Assembly (NCBI GenBank): GCA_013396635.1
Contig: WBMW01002328.1
Coordinates: 124,001-188,000 of the forward strand
From: Penelope pileata
Taxonomy: Eukaryota; Chordata; Aves; Galliformes; Cracidae
Reading direction: 5' to 3'
DNA length: 64,000 nucleotides
The notes beneath the pieces were generated by a model, which was given only the letters and a program-made list of their open reading frames with translations, ran no database searches and had not been told where the DNA came from. Made by a program: the position numbers and the translations under genes. Below, piece after piece: positions 27,001 to 42,000 of this stretch (position 1 is the first letter of the stretch; the number at the start of each line of letters is the position of its first letter).

Positions 27001-30000
27001 CTTTAAATACCTGCAGGGATGGGGACTCCACCACTGCCCTGAGCAGCCCCTTACAATGCTTGATCATCCTATATGGGAAGAAATTCTTCCCAATGTCTGA
27101 TCTAAACCTCACCTGGTGCATCTTGAAACCGTTGCCTTGCATCCTATCACTGAGAAAAGCAAAGTCCTGCATTTTCAGTTGGCTTTATAAGTTACTTTCA
27201 TGATACATCAAGTATGTTCCTGCTTACAATGTATATGGAAAGGTCTTCTCCACCATGGGAAAAAAAAAAATTTGCTTTTAACTTAATTCTGCAATCAGAT
27301 GTGGTAACTAATTTCTCATGGGGAGCCTCATCCATTCCAGAAGCTACACTTCCATAATGTGAAGTATCAGCATATTCTGAACGAAAGGCCTAAACTAGAC
27401 AAGATGGTCAGGGCAGATAAAGCAGAAAAGAGCTGGTGATGAACTGACTGCAAGTTTATGAGTGGTTGCTCTGTGTGTGTGACAAAAGAGACTTGTAAAA
27501 TCAATCCTAATTTAAAATTAAAAGAATTACTGCTTTAGCAAGGTAGAAACCTGTCTGCCTGCACAACTCTGAATATTAATTAAAGCAACTGCTGAAAAGG
27601 CAAAATAGCTACTAACAGGATTATTTGGGCCAGGTGGAATTTAACCAATTGATGGATTAGTTCCGACTCTGCCACCTGCTAGACAATTATCTGCAGAGTA
27701 TCCCAATCAATGCTAGAAATGTCAGTCAGAGCTGGGGGGACTACGGAAACCATGACTGCAACTAAAGGCAGATCACAAAGGACTTGCGCCTATCATCTTT
27801 TTTTTTAAAAAAAAATCTCCAAATGTTGCACAAACCAGCTGCATATCTTTCCCTTCATTTTACAAACAGAAGCTCTGAAGGGCAGAAAATCTGGGACTTG
27901 GCCACGTTCCATCAGTGGAGTTTGCACAAAAACTGGGGGAGGCAGGGGGGGTGAAATTCTGAAAATAATAAAAGCTTTTCCCTTGACCTCAATGAGGCCA
28001 CACCTCATTCTCAGACCTCTGCTCTAACCATTACCCTACAAAGCGTTCGCTGCAGCTGTTTTTTGTTTACACCAGAGCTACAAAAAGGAATTCTTCCTAA
28101 TTAAAAAAAAAAAAGTTAGAAAGCAACTCTATTGGTGTCAAGTCCCTGGGAACTGTGATCCTCGTTCAAGCAACGTTCAGGGTACAACTGGATGCTTTCC
28201 AACTAATTCTTCTCCCAGGAGCAAAATGAGGCCAAAGGAAATGCTTTAATATCCATACGTTGCTACGCTTCTATAAAACTATCACTCATTTGAGTACTCA
28301 CTCTATGAAATAATTTTTTTGTGTAAGGTGCAGTTTGAAAGGGGAGAATAATGTCTAAATACTGCAATGCAGCTACAAGGTGATGACTGGCAGCACAAAG
28401 TGAAAGAAAAGTCACTGGCAAACACTACTGACTATAAATAGAATAAAAATAGGTATTTATCAAGGCAGAGTCAAGTTTTGGAAGCTCTAAATAGAAAAGA
28501 GAACAAAATCAGTCAACTGACCAGTTGGCCCTGATGTCAAATCCCTGGCAGCAGAGCTCCATCCCCTCAGCATCCTACCGAGGAATCAATAAATCATTCT
28601 CACGGAGTGGTAAAGTGCTCATTTACATATGGCATAATTTACAGGACCCAATGTCTTTTGCAATATGGGTACACTGAAGCCTTATATTCCCATGTTCAGA
28701 CATGAAGTTAGTCCCCATGAGAGGCAGGATCAAGGCATTTGCATCTCCCCAAGGGAACAGGCTTTTTGAAGGATTTTACTGATGTGGGAGAAAGTGTAAT
28801 CTTGCGTTATTATGGCTTGACAGAGCACTAAGTGGCTCTAAATTTAGGAAGCACTCTGGATTTAAAATGCAAGTCCAAGTGTGGATTTTAGTTCAATGGC
28901 TAATAAGGAAAAATGTGTATATACACACACTTCAACTTCATAACTGCTTAACTGTGCTATATTATCAAGGACATCTGGGCTTGTGAGCTTCACTGCATAC
29001 GAATGTTACAGCGTGAAACAATGGCTAGTGGTTTTTTTTTTTATGGAAACGTTGATAAACAGACATACCTCATTAAAATACATTAAGAAACTCAACCGTA
29101 GTTTGGACACTGACCTAGAAATGTTCCCTCTACACTCAGGCTCAATGCTGCATGTCAAGCAATGACCTTAGCCCAGTATGAGTTACAAAGCCTGTGTGTT
29201 CTAGTGGGTACATCGGTTTCTGAAGCACTACTCAGGGGAAAAGCTACAACAAACAAATGGGTTCTGAAGAAAACTTGTTTCAGCATATGCTTAGCTTTAA
29301 GTGCACATGGCATTACTTAGATCTGAAAATGTTGTACCTGGTGCTTATGTTCCTGCCTTGGATTTGCTTCTACAGAGAGTAACCATCCTGATACATCACA
29401 CAGAAAGACAAGATTCCTCAAACAGCTAACATTAAGAGCATGGAGGGCACGAGATGAGACTCTCTAACAAAAAACAAAGTGAAGTATGGGAAACCAGAGC
29501 AACTGCGTTTCTAGCAATGTACTGTCACCTTCATAGATAGGGATTTTCAGAGGAGCTAAAGATTAACCCTAGATCTTCAAACTGCCACAGAAATCTGACC
29601 AACTTGATCATGAAACACAACACAGGTGTAAGCAATACACAGTAATGGGCAGCCAGTGGTCACTCCCCTCTTTCCAAATGATCCATAACATTTTATGATG
29701 GAGGAGGAAACCTCTTCACCTGTTACCATTTCAGAAGCTTGTTCCTGGTTTCCCAGAAAGCTTGATGAAACATATTAGTGTTGCATCATGCTTCTAAAAC
29801 GGTGACATCCAAGTTAAGGAGAATTCAAGTACTAACCGCTTATCACGGCTCCTTAATTATTATTTCCATTTCAATCAGCTGGACTGCAAATTAATTATCT
29901 TCAGACATCAGTTTCTGTCAAAGTATCCTTGCCAATACACAGGGTGAGATACTTGCAAGCACACAGTTGCTCTGTGAGTGCTGGTTTTACAGCATTCTCT

Positions 30001-33000
30001 CAAAGACCCTCACATGTTAATGCAAAAGTCCTCACAAATTAACCCAAAAGGTCACAAATACATCTAACAAAGAGTTCTTTGGGAGCTCCTGTCTAACACA
30101 AACCATTGAGATAACCAAACTCATAGCACACAATCCCATGAGTAGTGCAGACATCTGTGAAAAATGATGGTAATTTTTCTTAGGTGATATAAATGATAGC
30201 CACCTTTTATCATTCAATGCTGGAAGATTCAGCCCCAGATTAAGTAATACATCAGCTATGCACTCGTACAGGTGAGGGATAAAGGCATTTTGAGGGAAAC
30301 GAATTAAATGCAAAAATGTTACCATGTAATATGTATCTAGAAACACAGACACAGGTACAGTATGCTTTTTGTATATATCTATAAGTATTGAGAACTGGAG
30401 TCAAGTCAGGGAAAAGATGAACAAGGGACATTACAGATTTACTTTGCATTTTAAACTATCTGGATGACAGTTCTTTTGAGCGCAACCTCAAATCACAAAA
30501 TACTTTACAGATAGAATCATAGAATCATTAAGATTGGCAAAGATCTCTAAGATCATACAGTCCAACCACTAACCCATCACCGCTGTGCCCACTAAACTAA
30601 AGGGAGGCTATAGGAAAGAAGGGGAGACTTTAGCAGGATCTGTTGTGACAGACCAAGGGAAAATGGTTTCAAACTAAAAGAGGGGAGATTTAGACTGGAT
30701 TTAAGAAAAAGTTTTTTATGATAAGAGTAGTGAAGCACTGGAACGGGTTGCCCAGAGAGATGGTGGATGTCCCATCCTTGGAGACATTCAAGGTCAGGCT
30801 GGACCAGGCTCTAAGCACCCTGATCTAGCTGTAGGTGCCCCGTTCATTACAGGGGAGTTGGACCAGATGACCTGATCCAACTGAACCTCCCCTGGCACAA
30901 CTCAAAGCCGTTGTCTCTCATCCTATCGCTGTTAACTGGGAGAAGAGGCCAACCCTCACCTCACTACTACCTCCTTTCAGGGAGCTGTAGAGAGCGATAA
31001 GGTCTCCCCCGAGCATCCTCTTCTCCAGAGTGAATAATCTCATTATCTCATTCCTTTGGTTGCTACTCACAAGACTTGTGCTCCAGACCCATACCCATAA
31101 ACACTTGGTACACCCTTCATTTTTCAGTCACAAAAGTGAGAGGAAGCCTAATAAATCTGCCCAGCAGTTTGACACTTCGTCTCTACACATCTGAGATGCA
31201 GGGAAGAGATAACAGCAGCTCACCACTAACCTTGAAAGCACACTGCCTCTTCTCCAGAAGGTTTCTGAAGTAATTTTAGGTGCAGTTGTCATCTCCATGC
31301 CAGCATACATGACAGTAATAAACTGTTCACTTTACAAAATATTGTTGCAAGGCAGGTCGTATGCCTAATAAACCATTTATGCCAGATGTTTTTTCTTAAA
31401 CTCCTAGGATTTTTACACTGTTAAGACTTTCAATTTACATCTTGCACTGTGTTCCACCCCTTTTGGTTTGCTTTGGCTGGATGTATTGTATTTTGCTCAT
31501 CTTCATGGAAGAGTGCTTTTCAGGGCTAGCCTCTATATTATTGCGGTGGCCTTCAAGATACTCTCTGCCTTCCTTTGTTTGCTTATAAACTGCTCTACAA
31601 AGAACTGAGAGATCTTAAAGTGTCTCTTAAAACATGACACTAGAATTCTGGTTAAGCTTGCCAAGATTCCCATGTTAACAACCCTGTTTTATTCAGGTAG
31701 GTACAGATTTTTCCATGCCCCCGCCCCTTACACACTCTATTTATTTAGTTCTTTTATGCAGATTCCTGTACTTTTCATAATGGATTGTGACTCACTTCAA
31801 ACCCCCTTTCTTTTTCCTTCCCCCTCTCCATACCACAGCTGACAATATTTACTCAGTTTCTTTAGAACATTTAAAGAGCATGAATTCTAATGTTTGAAGT
31901 TGGATCATTTTTGATTAATTAAATATATATTATGGCAGCGCCAGCAGCATGACTATAATTAAAGCTGTATTGGATTTTTTTTTAATCAAAAGCTCTGATT
32001 TTCAAGTGTTCTCTCACTCCTGTGTGCACTTGCTCCCTCTCTCTCCGTCTTTTCTCTCCCCCCATCTGCATTTGCTTCTGCACACACGCTCACATTCCCA
32101 CCTTCCCATTCTCTCACACCTGCACTCCCAATTGCTCACATCCTGTGGCAAATCCTCATCTCCTGTCAGAAGCACAGGACAGAAAGGGCATCACTTGGAA
32201 CAGCAGCAGTGCCAGCCACTTGCATGGTCTCCCCTGCTGCACACCTCTGCATATGCTAAGTCCATATGTAGGCTACTGGAGATAGCACAAACTAATTCAA
32301 CATGTTAAAATGCAATATTCTAAAATCTATGCCACAGCAGTGCTATTACAAGTTCATTACTCAGAGCCTGTTTCCCTTCTCAGAGTGCCCCAGACAAGTT
32401 GAACACAAAGCACTCAACGCAGGGTGTTGCCCTTTGCTCTGAGCCAAGCCTTCCCTCAGCACTGCCCAGCTCATCCCAATGAACCGTCATGGCTCCTGGA
32501 CAACTCAAGCAAAAAGCCAGCAGGACTTGTGTTTTAAAAAAACCTTTTATAGGGACAGAGAAAACAGATGGCTCAGAAAAGAAAGAGAAAGCAAAAACAC
32601 CTCAGCGTATCGTCAGCATAATCCAAACAGCTCCTGTGAGAGCCCACAGCTCTTCCACCGCGGCACGATGCCTGCGGGATGCCCACACAGCCGCACCCGA
32701 GCAGAACGCCTCACTGGCACCGCCGCGGTGTGGGCCTGGGCCTGCGCGTCCAACCCCTCAGGTCACTGAAGGGAAGCCATGATGTGAAACCAGGCCAGTG
32801 CTAACAGATTTTTAAAGTAATTTGAAATGCTGCCAGTTCCCCAAACACAACTGAGCGGTTTCTTTGTAGCCACACACTCCTGTATTTTACTTTTTTTTTT
32901 TTTTCCAAAACTCTTTCTGAATAGCACAACACAAACGGAAAGGTACAAAGTACACAAAGGAAAGACTGGGCCTGAGGCCTGCAGCTCAACATCACAGCAG

Positions 33001-36000
33001 TGTCCAGAAGAAACCCCTGGAGTGGCCCCAGCCAACGAGCTACGTGGTCAGTTTGCCACAACAAGGCACCCCTATTTCCGTAAGATATTTGTCAATATTT
33101 CCACATTAACATAATGACAGAAACAAACAAGCAAGGAGTACTATTAGCAAATAACCAGTTTTTCTTAGGCATTGTGTTTAACAGTTTGGGTGTCAGTTTA
33201 TTACTCAAATACAAAAAACACCTCGATGTATCATCTTTCAAAATGCACAGCTGTCTGAATGTTACAGTTATGAATCCAAACAAAGGCAACATTCTGGGCC
33301 AGAGTACCAGATAATGTTCTTGTATGACCCGAAAACCAGCTTGACTGTGCAATTATAAATTACTCATTTCTGAGAGATGTAAGACCTTTACATACAATCT
33401 TCCATTGTCAGTTAATGAACAGAAGCACATCATTGTTTTATACAGAAAATAAAGCAAAGCAACAGTATGAGATGCGAAACAGAGATCATAATAATGCATG
33501 CTACATGAACATACTTAATTCTTAGAAATTTGTTTCCTGAAAATAATAGTTCTACAGATACCACAGCCAACAAAACCTGCTCATAAAACAATTATGACTG
33601 CACACTCAGGAGGTTTTTTCAAAAAAATGCATTGTTAAAATATTTATCATAAAATACGGGTAATGAACAAATCCAGGATTCCTGAAATTTAGAAACACAA
33701 GTAAGTCTTTTCAAGAAGAATAGTCTTGAAAAAAATCAAAATGAATATTTAATAAACACAGGCAATATCTTACTTAAATCTTTTGGTTGCTAATAAACAT
33801 GTCTATCTTTAATAATTGTAATGGAATTTTCAGATTTCATTTTTATTTCTGAAAGAAAAAAAAATCTCAAAAAAACAAACAAAAAAACCAACCGCACACA
33901 ACAAAGCTTTGACCAAAATTTAAATATTCAAATGGCACTGAAGCCATGGCAAAGGGAGGCGTCCAGTTCTGTCCAGCAGAGGAGTTTGGCCTCCATCTCA
34001 CAGAGCTCTGTAAAAGTGAGGTTTGGAGGAGGATCTATGGGCAGTTCCTTTGATTTCTGAAATTACCCTCCTTTTCTAGCACCTCAACTCTAATAGCATT
34101 CTGCAAAGTCCACTTCCACACCCAAAATTTGGAAGTTAGACAGGTATTTTAATAACTAGTAAATTATTTTCATCTTTATTAGTTCTTATTCTCCTGGAGG
34201 GAAAGCATATCATCTACTTTAGCTTTGCATGAAATACAGTTATAATTTCAGCATAAGGCAGAGATGCTGACAATAGGCAGAAGGTATAGGTTTCCTGAAG
34301 GGTCAAAATGGTGACCTTGCAAAGGGGAGATCAGGAAAGAGGTGCAATAGGTGGAATGAAGACAAAGAGAAGCAGTACCCTTGGCTCAGCTGCTATGACG
34401 TTCCTCAAACTTCACATGGCACAGTCAGAGACAGCACAAGTAGTATCTCATCGACCTTCTCACCACTAGCTTCCAGATTTTTGAGTTTGTATACAGGTTT
34501 TATTTCAAATCCACAGCATTTTTTGTTTAAGATTTTGCTGTATGATTCTGTTTACACCCAAGGAAATCAAATAGCCAGCACAAAACACAAGATTAGCAGA
34601 ACACAATAAGCATATTCAGTGTTGTATGTATAATTTCAAAATTAATGATATGCCCTTGTTTACAGTCACTGACTGGGTGCAGTTAGATGTACAGGAGTAA
34701 TCAAATATTTTTTAAAATACTTCTTTTTTGAAGAAGAGAGAAAGAAAGAACAGCAGCAGCAAAGACAAAAAGCAAAAGAGCTCTCTATGCAGACAAAGCT
34801 GATTTCCTGAAGGCTAAATATCTGCTTGCTGGCAGCCAAAATCTGAAATCAGATGTTTTCCTTATTTACAGTATTTCAGCAATGACAACTCATAATTTTG
34901 ATAGGTAATGGCTTTCTTTAAAACTGGAGCTCCTTAAAAAACAATTACTTAGGAAGTCAAACTTTTACTAAGGAAAATATTCATAGAATCATAGAATGGT
35001 TCAGGTTGGAAGGGACCTTAGAGATCATCTTGTTCCAACCCCCCTGCCATGGGCAAGGACACCTCCCACTAGACCAGCTTGCTCAAAGCCCCATCCAGCC
35101 TGGCTTTGAATACTTCCAGGGAGGCAGCATCCCCAAATATTGCATGCAAGGCACAAGTTAGAAAAGTTTGAAAATATAACCCAAGTACAGAGCTCTCAAA
35201 ATTGAGAGTGCAAACAGAAAATTTACCTGAGGAAAAAAAAATCCTTAAAATCTTATATGGATTTGGTCTATCAACACAATGACAGTTTGTCAGCATTTTC
35301 TGAGGCAAACAACATTGCCAGCTGGAAGTCATCTGAGCAATCACTAGCCATTCCATAATGCTACCCAGCACCTCATTTTCCTCTTTGGGAGCTTATATCT
35401 TTTCTAGCACACAGAAACAGTTTTTCAACTTGAACATTCTTTGCAGTAGGTTATTCAAAAGGCACATGTTAAATAGCAAAATACCAGCTAAGCTCACATA
35501 AACCTCAACTAATGCTGTATTTTTTTTATTTTTTGAGTTCACCTGTTTTTCAGGAAAAATACAATGCTTCAAATTGTATCACTAGAAAGGCAACTAATCC
35601 TCCCCAGATCCAATCACTACATAAATATCACAGTGAAATGCTGTGGCTGACCAAGCCCCTTATAAATTGAAAGTCTCTCTTTAAAAAATAAAGTAGTAAG
35701 ATTGCATAGATAATTATGTAACATTTTATAAATTGTTGAAATACTAAATCCATTTTACAGGTTAAGTATATGTTAGTTAAGCAGTACGTGGAAATTCAAA
35801 GATATCTTTTGTCAGAGAGCTAAGAATTGAAACAAGTAGGCTGGTAGGGTTTTGGCCAATGAGATCCCTTTTTCTTGACTACTTACCTCTTGGGCAAATG
35901 ATTCTGCTTTCTTCCGTAGATTCTTTTCCAGTTCAAAGTTCACATGAAGCTCTTCGTACTCCTCTACTGCTAGCACAGACACTGTTGACAAGAATGAAAG

Positions 36001-39000
36001 AAAATCAGGAGTAAAAATAGAAGAGAGAACAAATCAAATAAGAAGAAAGTACTGCTTGATTTATTCAGATAGGCTGTTATTCTTCAGTACCATGAATCTT
36101 TGAATGAAGGTGTGTATTAGTTTTACTTCTCTGTATACAGTCCACACTGCAATACTTATCCTGTTTGCTCCAAACCTCACTATATATACCCACTTATCTT
36201 CTGAATAGAGTGACACTCTGCCTGCCCTGCTCTGCTGCGCAAAGTTACTGCTGGGTTAGTTAGCAAATTCAAAATCAAAAATGGCTGTACCCCAAAAATG
36301 GGTGTTTTGACCAGACAATGTCTCCTATCTACTCTACATCTGTGCATACACTCATAACCATCTCATGCATAGCTGCACATACAGGTATTTTGACACTTGA
36401 AAAATATTTTGGATGTTTGTTATCTTACATTAGTGCATGATTTTTACTGTTCCTTTACCATTTTCTGAAGCATTGGGCAACTTGTTCTCTGTGTTTTTAT
36501 TTTGTGACTGTAAGAAATGGATTGAAAAAAAACTTCTGTTCTTTAGCTTAGCTCGTATTTCTATCCACTGGTCTTAGCATCAAATTGAGAACACCACAAC
36601 ATTGGTGCTTCTCATCTTCACTTCACAGTCAACACCCAGCCATGTATCATGCCTTCCTTATTCTCTCACTGCCAGGCAGAGGTATACAGATTTTCCATTC
36701 AGAGCTTGAAATTGCTGATCTACAACGCTGCTTTCTTCTGTCATCACAGAGCAAGGAAGGATCATTTCGAGGATTATTTCAAGCTCTTTTGCAAGAAAAC
36801 AACCTCCTTCCATATGCTTAAAAGAGGGTGGCCCTCTCCTCAGCATTACCAACACCAGCTACAGGTGGTCATGCAAATTCTCAACATTCTTGATCCTGTC
36901 AGATCACTTTTAGCTTGAACATCCGCAGCTGAAAAGCAGTTTCACTTATTCTTCCATGAATGTTCCACAAAGAAGCATGCTACAGCAATGCCATTACTGC
37001 AGGGTGTTATTAAGCTTATAGGCAAATATTAACTACTTAAAATATTAACACCTTAAAAAATGCAAGAAAATGTGTAGCTTACAGTTGCAAAATGAGACAA
37101 CATGTATATTCCAGCAGATAACTCTTACAGAATTCTTACAGATAATTCTTACAGAATTACTACTTCTCATCACTGCTCATTGAGACGTACGAAGAGGATA
37201 TGTGACAACTGGGTGTTTAGGATAGTCTGCCCAGAAAAGGAAGCAGGTTCTTTGTCATAGGAAATCTTCAAGCAAAACATCCAGGCAGGCATAAAAATTC
37301 AATTTTTCTCCTCTTTCCTTTCCTGTTGCTCCAGGGTTGTTGATTCTTTTGAGTGAATAGACTGACATATAAATAGGCATCCCTTCATACTAACCAAAAC
37401 GTTATGAACCAAGAATCTATTTCTTTCTCACTTGTTCCAGAAAAGGAATAACTAAAGGCAGAGAGAGCATCTTCTGGTGGAGCCCAGACTCAAAACTTCA
37501 GACACTAATATTGCAAACCATACTTTGTCTGTGTGTGTTTGAGAGCACTCCGAGTCTCGCAGGAGCCTTGCTCAACCTGCCAAGCATTACTACGTATGTT
37601 GGAAGCAGCTACAACCTGTGCCTACCTGGTTTGAGTGAAGTTTGACATGTCCTTTTGCAATAGAGATTTCAAAGGGCCAGCGGAACAGCCAAACGTGAGA
37701 CAAGGGGGCTGTTCTTCTGATTGTGCTTAGGAAAAATAAAACATTTTGGAAACCTTTCATCCGTCACATCATCCCATCAAAGGCTTATTGAAGATGGTCT
37801 GTTTAATTAATGTAACCAAAGATAGATGTTTTAAGATTCTTCAAATATTGCCTGTCATAGGCTCAAGCACCGCAGATATGACAGAGACAAGAGGAAAACA
37901 CCTGAAAGCTTATGGAACGTGCCCTACTAAGAAAATCTCCTCTCCCTATGCCAAAGGGCACCTGCAACATCCACAAGATACTGTCCGACTGCACATTAGA
38001 GGAGAATCATTTCACTATGAACGCTATGAGTTCATGTATTTCTCCGTAATTCAACACCCGTTTCTTTGAAAACACAGACTATGTTGATTTTGTATACTTT
38101 TTCCAAAGAAAAAGAGAGCATTACTGTCAGAAGGCTACAGCACGTTTAGAGTCTTTGTTACTTCAGAGACCGCACTTCCGTGTTTTTACTGTTTCACTGT
38201 GGTTATGCCCCACCTGCAGCTGGATGTAGGTCCTCTTGTGCAAAAGCGGCAGCCTTGGCAGTTCCCTCGAGTACCTGACAAACATTCTGGAATACCTTGG
38301 AGATGTTTCAAGAGCTTTTATTTTTCTCCTCATGTAAGCAGAAAGAACAAAACTGCAGAGGAAGAACTTGAAAATAAATCAGAACAATTTTAGGCACTGG
38401 GAATGCAGTTGCTTGCTCTAGTCTGCCATTTTTGTCACAGACCAAAAGTTTTCCTACTCTGCCATTCAACCTGCTATTTATACTGCTACATTTTCCCAGG
38501 GCAGAAAGTCTAGAAGAGTCCATGTGTTTATGCAGTGCCAACACCAATAAGGCCAAGCTTCAGATCTGGACTACAGACGCTGTTCTGCAATGCAGTCTTT
38601 GTCCTACAACAAAAACTTAGAAGATTCTGCAAAGGTTATACCAAACTTTTAGAGAACCTGCTGAGACCACATACCTCTGTTGCATTTTTCCAACAGTTTT
38701 TGTTGCTTATTAACTTCTGTTGTCAAAACAGCCTTTTCTTCTTTCACTTTATTTACCTAGAAAAGTATAAAGAACAAATAAAAAATAGGACTATTTTAGT
38801 TAGAGGCATAAGGCACACAATACATTACATAATGTGGGCAACATTTTGCTTTCAGTATTTCTGTTTCTTAGGATTGGCTTGATGTTATGATTTCCTGTGG
38901 GATGGAAAGCATTTTTACCTCAACTTACAGATCCCTATCACAAGCAGCATTAAAGGGTTATAAACTAATCCTTCATGTATGGCTCCCATGGCCCATTCTC

Positions 39001-42000
39001 AGAGCATGTACCAGCTCCAACTACAAACATAACATCTGAACCTTTCAGGATGAGGCACCATAGTATCTGGTTAAAAAGTTACTAGCTTGCCCTTGACTGC
39101 TTGCCTTTTAATATAGACAAGCTGCTGTTTTTTAGGTTTATTTTTCCTGAGCTCTGTTCATTGTCCAAGAGCTGTCAGCTGTGTCTTTCTGAATGCAAGC
39201 GTCGCATAGACAGGAAGAACCACTAAGTGCTGATTTGCATCAGTACATGGCTTATCCAGTTTTCAAACAGGAATGAAACTCTGCTGGCTCAAAAAGCCAA
39301 TTTGCTGGTCTAATTACCATGACAGGGCACTGCCAATGGCTAAACTCAAGGATATGCTCAATGAAATAGAAGCAGATTAAAACAGAAATTCTCCAAAAGC
39401 ATTTCTTGTACATGCACAGGTTTAAGAACACTGCGGGGTGAGGGGATGTCAGGAAGGGGAGATAAGTGAAAATACAGGCAAGAGAACAGATTACAAAAAG
39501 TCATTTGCCAGCAACAGCAGTAGATGATTGGACTCTGATGTAGAAGGTCCCTTCCAGACGTGTACCCTATGCAGTGCATCATATGGGTAGGCTGGCAGGA
39601 CTTTCGATTAGATAGTATTCAATTAACTTCACAACTGAGTGTTTTTAGCAAAATTAGATACAAAAAGTACCAACTACACGCTAACGTGGTCTCGCCTTCC
39701 ATGGTACAATACATACTTCTTCAATTACTTCTACAAGTTTGCACCTCAGGTTTTCCAGTTCAATGGCTAAGGTCTTCTTTTCCTCATGAACAGATATGAT
39801 TTGATCTCGCAGCTCTACAGTTTGAGGAAGGAAATAAAAACTATTTTTATTTTATTCTCAGAAGAAAACAATAAAAGAAATGTCATAGCAGTGCAAGTAC
39901 AGTCAAACACAAAACAACTGTGTACAAAGAATTAGAAGTATTCAAGGTGTATCCTCAATAATTTAGGAACTTTGAAGAAGTGTCAAGTAACAGACCTATA
40001 ACTGGGCTCCAGTTGCACATTTACTCTGCTGAGGTAACCTGCCTTGTTCAGTGCTGCTGTCTTCATTTGCATTCTGAATGATTCATTTTGTGCTATAATG
40101 AGGCCAATTCTGCCACTGCAGAGCATCCTCAGTCCTACTCAGGAGACTGTCACATCACAGAGACTCTGGTACTCAGGTAGCAGAAAGCAATTTTTAATAG
40201 GCATCCTTTAAAACAAATTAATGCACTTCAGTTCTTTTTGGATCATGAGTTCTTGTCACAAGGGAAATAAACAAAACAACAGGCAGTTAATACTTGGGAG
40301 GTTTTCACTGAAGAAATTGTCTTGAACAGCTGCCAACTTTTAGTCTTTGTAACATTATGTGAACAGAGTCAGAATATAACCTTTACTGATGGAAGAGCTA
40401 ATGCTTGTAATTTTCCCCTCAGAATTTTTGTTCCTTAATTATCAAAATATGAAATAAATTAAATTCACAATGGAATAAACCATTTGATTATAATCACTTC
40501 TTAACAGGAGATCAGTTTGCATACATAATATAACCTAAACCTTGATAACATAAGAACACCAAAAAATATATAAATTTATTGATATATATCAGCTTTCAGT
40601 AAGCGCTCTCATTCCCCACCTGCTTGCAGTATTTCATGGCACTGCCATTCGCTGAGTGCCAGCCACCAGTTATGAAAATTGTTGCTAATCAACTGCAGAC
40701 GATGAAAACATACCGGATGACATTTTGTTTGGTTTCAAATCTTCAAGATGTCATTCCCCTCCACCCTCCTCACTCAAGTCAAGAGTCTCAGATTTATTTT
40801 CCTCTCAATTAACGGCACACGCATTCCAAAATAAAGAAAAGGACTTGTTTTCCTGGAAGATTCTTGAACCAACTCCTCTTTTTTTCGGCATGCTTCTCAG
40901 TGAAATTAACAGGGAAAAAAATCTCTCACTGAATGTATGGTAACTGGATTAAGACAGGTCTTACAGTACACATGTCAACCTCAATATATAGAGAAGGAAG
41001 CACATCCATGTACCTAAATCTTTATATATGCGTAAAAGAAATATTTATTTTCATGTACAGGGTATGTACTAAGCTGCTCTACCATCACAGTTGAGCTTTC
41101 AGTTCTTGTTATGTCCAGAAAGGACAGCTAAAATGAAAAAGAAAATCCAAAACCTATAAAAGAATGTCAGGAAATGCTCTGAGATCACTCCACATTTCCA
41201 TTTGGAGCTATGGCTTTACTATGACCTTTCCCTAACGAAGGAGATGCCCTTCTCTATTTTTTGCTATATTATGGCCAATACATTATCCTTTTAATAGATC
41301 AGAGGGTATTAATCAAATCTGAATCTGTGCTACCTTATTTGTATAACTTTTCTAGAAAAGTAGTGGGAGCCAATCATTGCAAAAAAATATCCAGTTATTT
41401 TGCTGAACAGTGAGAAGACCAAAAGACTTTCAAGATCCCCAACACAACACAGAACTGTTTGAAAGCATAGAAATGCACAGAAGAGCAGATATCAACTTGG
41501 GCAGCACCACAGAGCATCAAGGGGAGATCTGAAAACATCTCTTCCATTGCATGTGATCTTTCACTTTGGAGGTAATCCAAAATGGAACCAGAGTTTTCCC
41601 TCAAGACTAATGCCAAGCAGTTTGGCTTAGTCCAGGGACAAAGCCTTAATATTGCCTTTTGCTACACGTTGTTCGATCACTCTGCTACCACACACACATC
41701 CGCTTCTCTCCAGAACATCTTCTCCTATAGCAAATGGGATGGCAATGCTTTTAAAATACTCAGTGCTTGTAAAATCAAGGTCATTAACATTTAACAAGAA
41801 GGCCAGAGAAAGGAACAGAAGCCAAATATACCCTCTACAACATGCTCCATTTTGTTGCCTAGTGAATTCTTTAGCAAGGCAGAAAGTTTATACAGTGGAA
41901 GTTTATACAGTGGAGCTTTCCTTGAAATTTCACACCGGGTCCTGCCACCCTCCCAACTATGTTATGCTCTGATCTGAAGTCAGAATTTTTGCCCTCTCTA

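Larger units (their letters stand above)
24731..35886 (-). other. SHTN1: SHTN1 intron 8 (largest complete intron in the window)
   Basis: 11.2 kb. It carries CR1 fragments at 26892-27155, 30511-31095 (compound) and 34979-35139, a pyrimidine-rich tract at about 32009-32130, and a CpG-dense patch near 32640-32765. Homopurine/A-rich runs occur near the exon 9 side (24796-24820). Confidence 0.85.

Noticed and set aside
28914..28927. 14-bp palindrome TGTGTATATACACA
   Set aside because: It is a TG/TA/CA simple-sequence palindrome, expected by chance in such tracts.
31949..32308. 119- and 87-codon overlapping + strand frames
   Set aside because: They arise from the pyrimidine-rich low-complexity tract and encode His/Ser/Leu runs.
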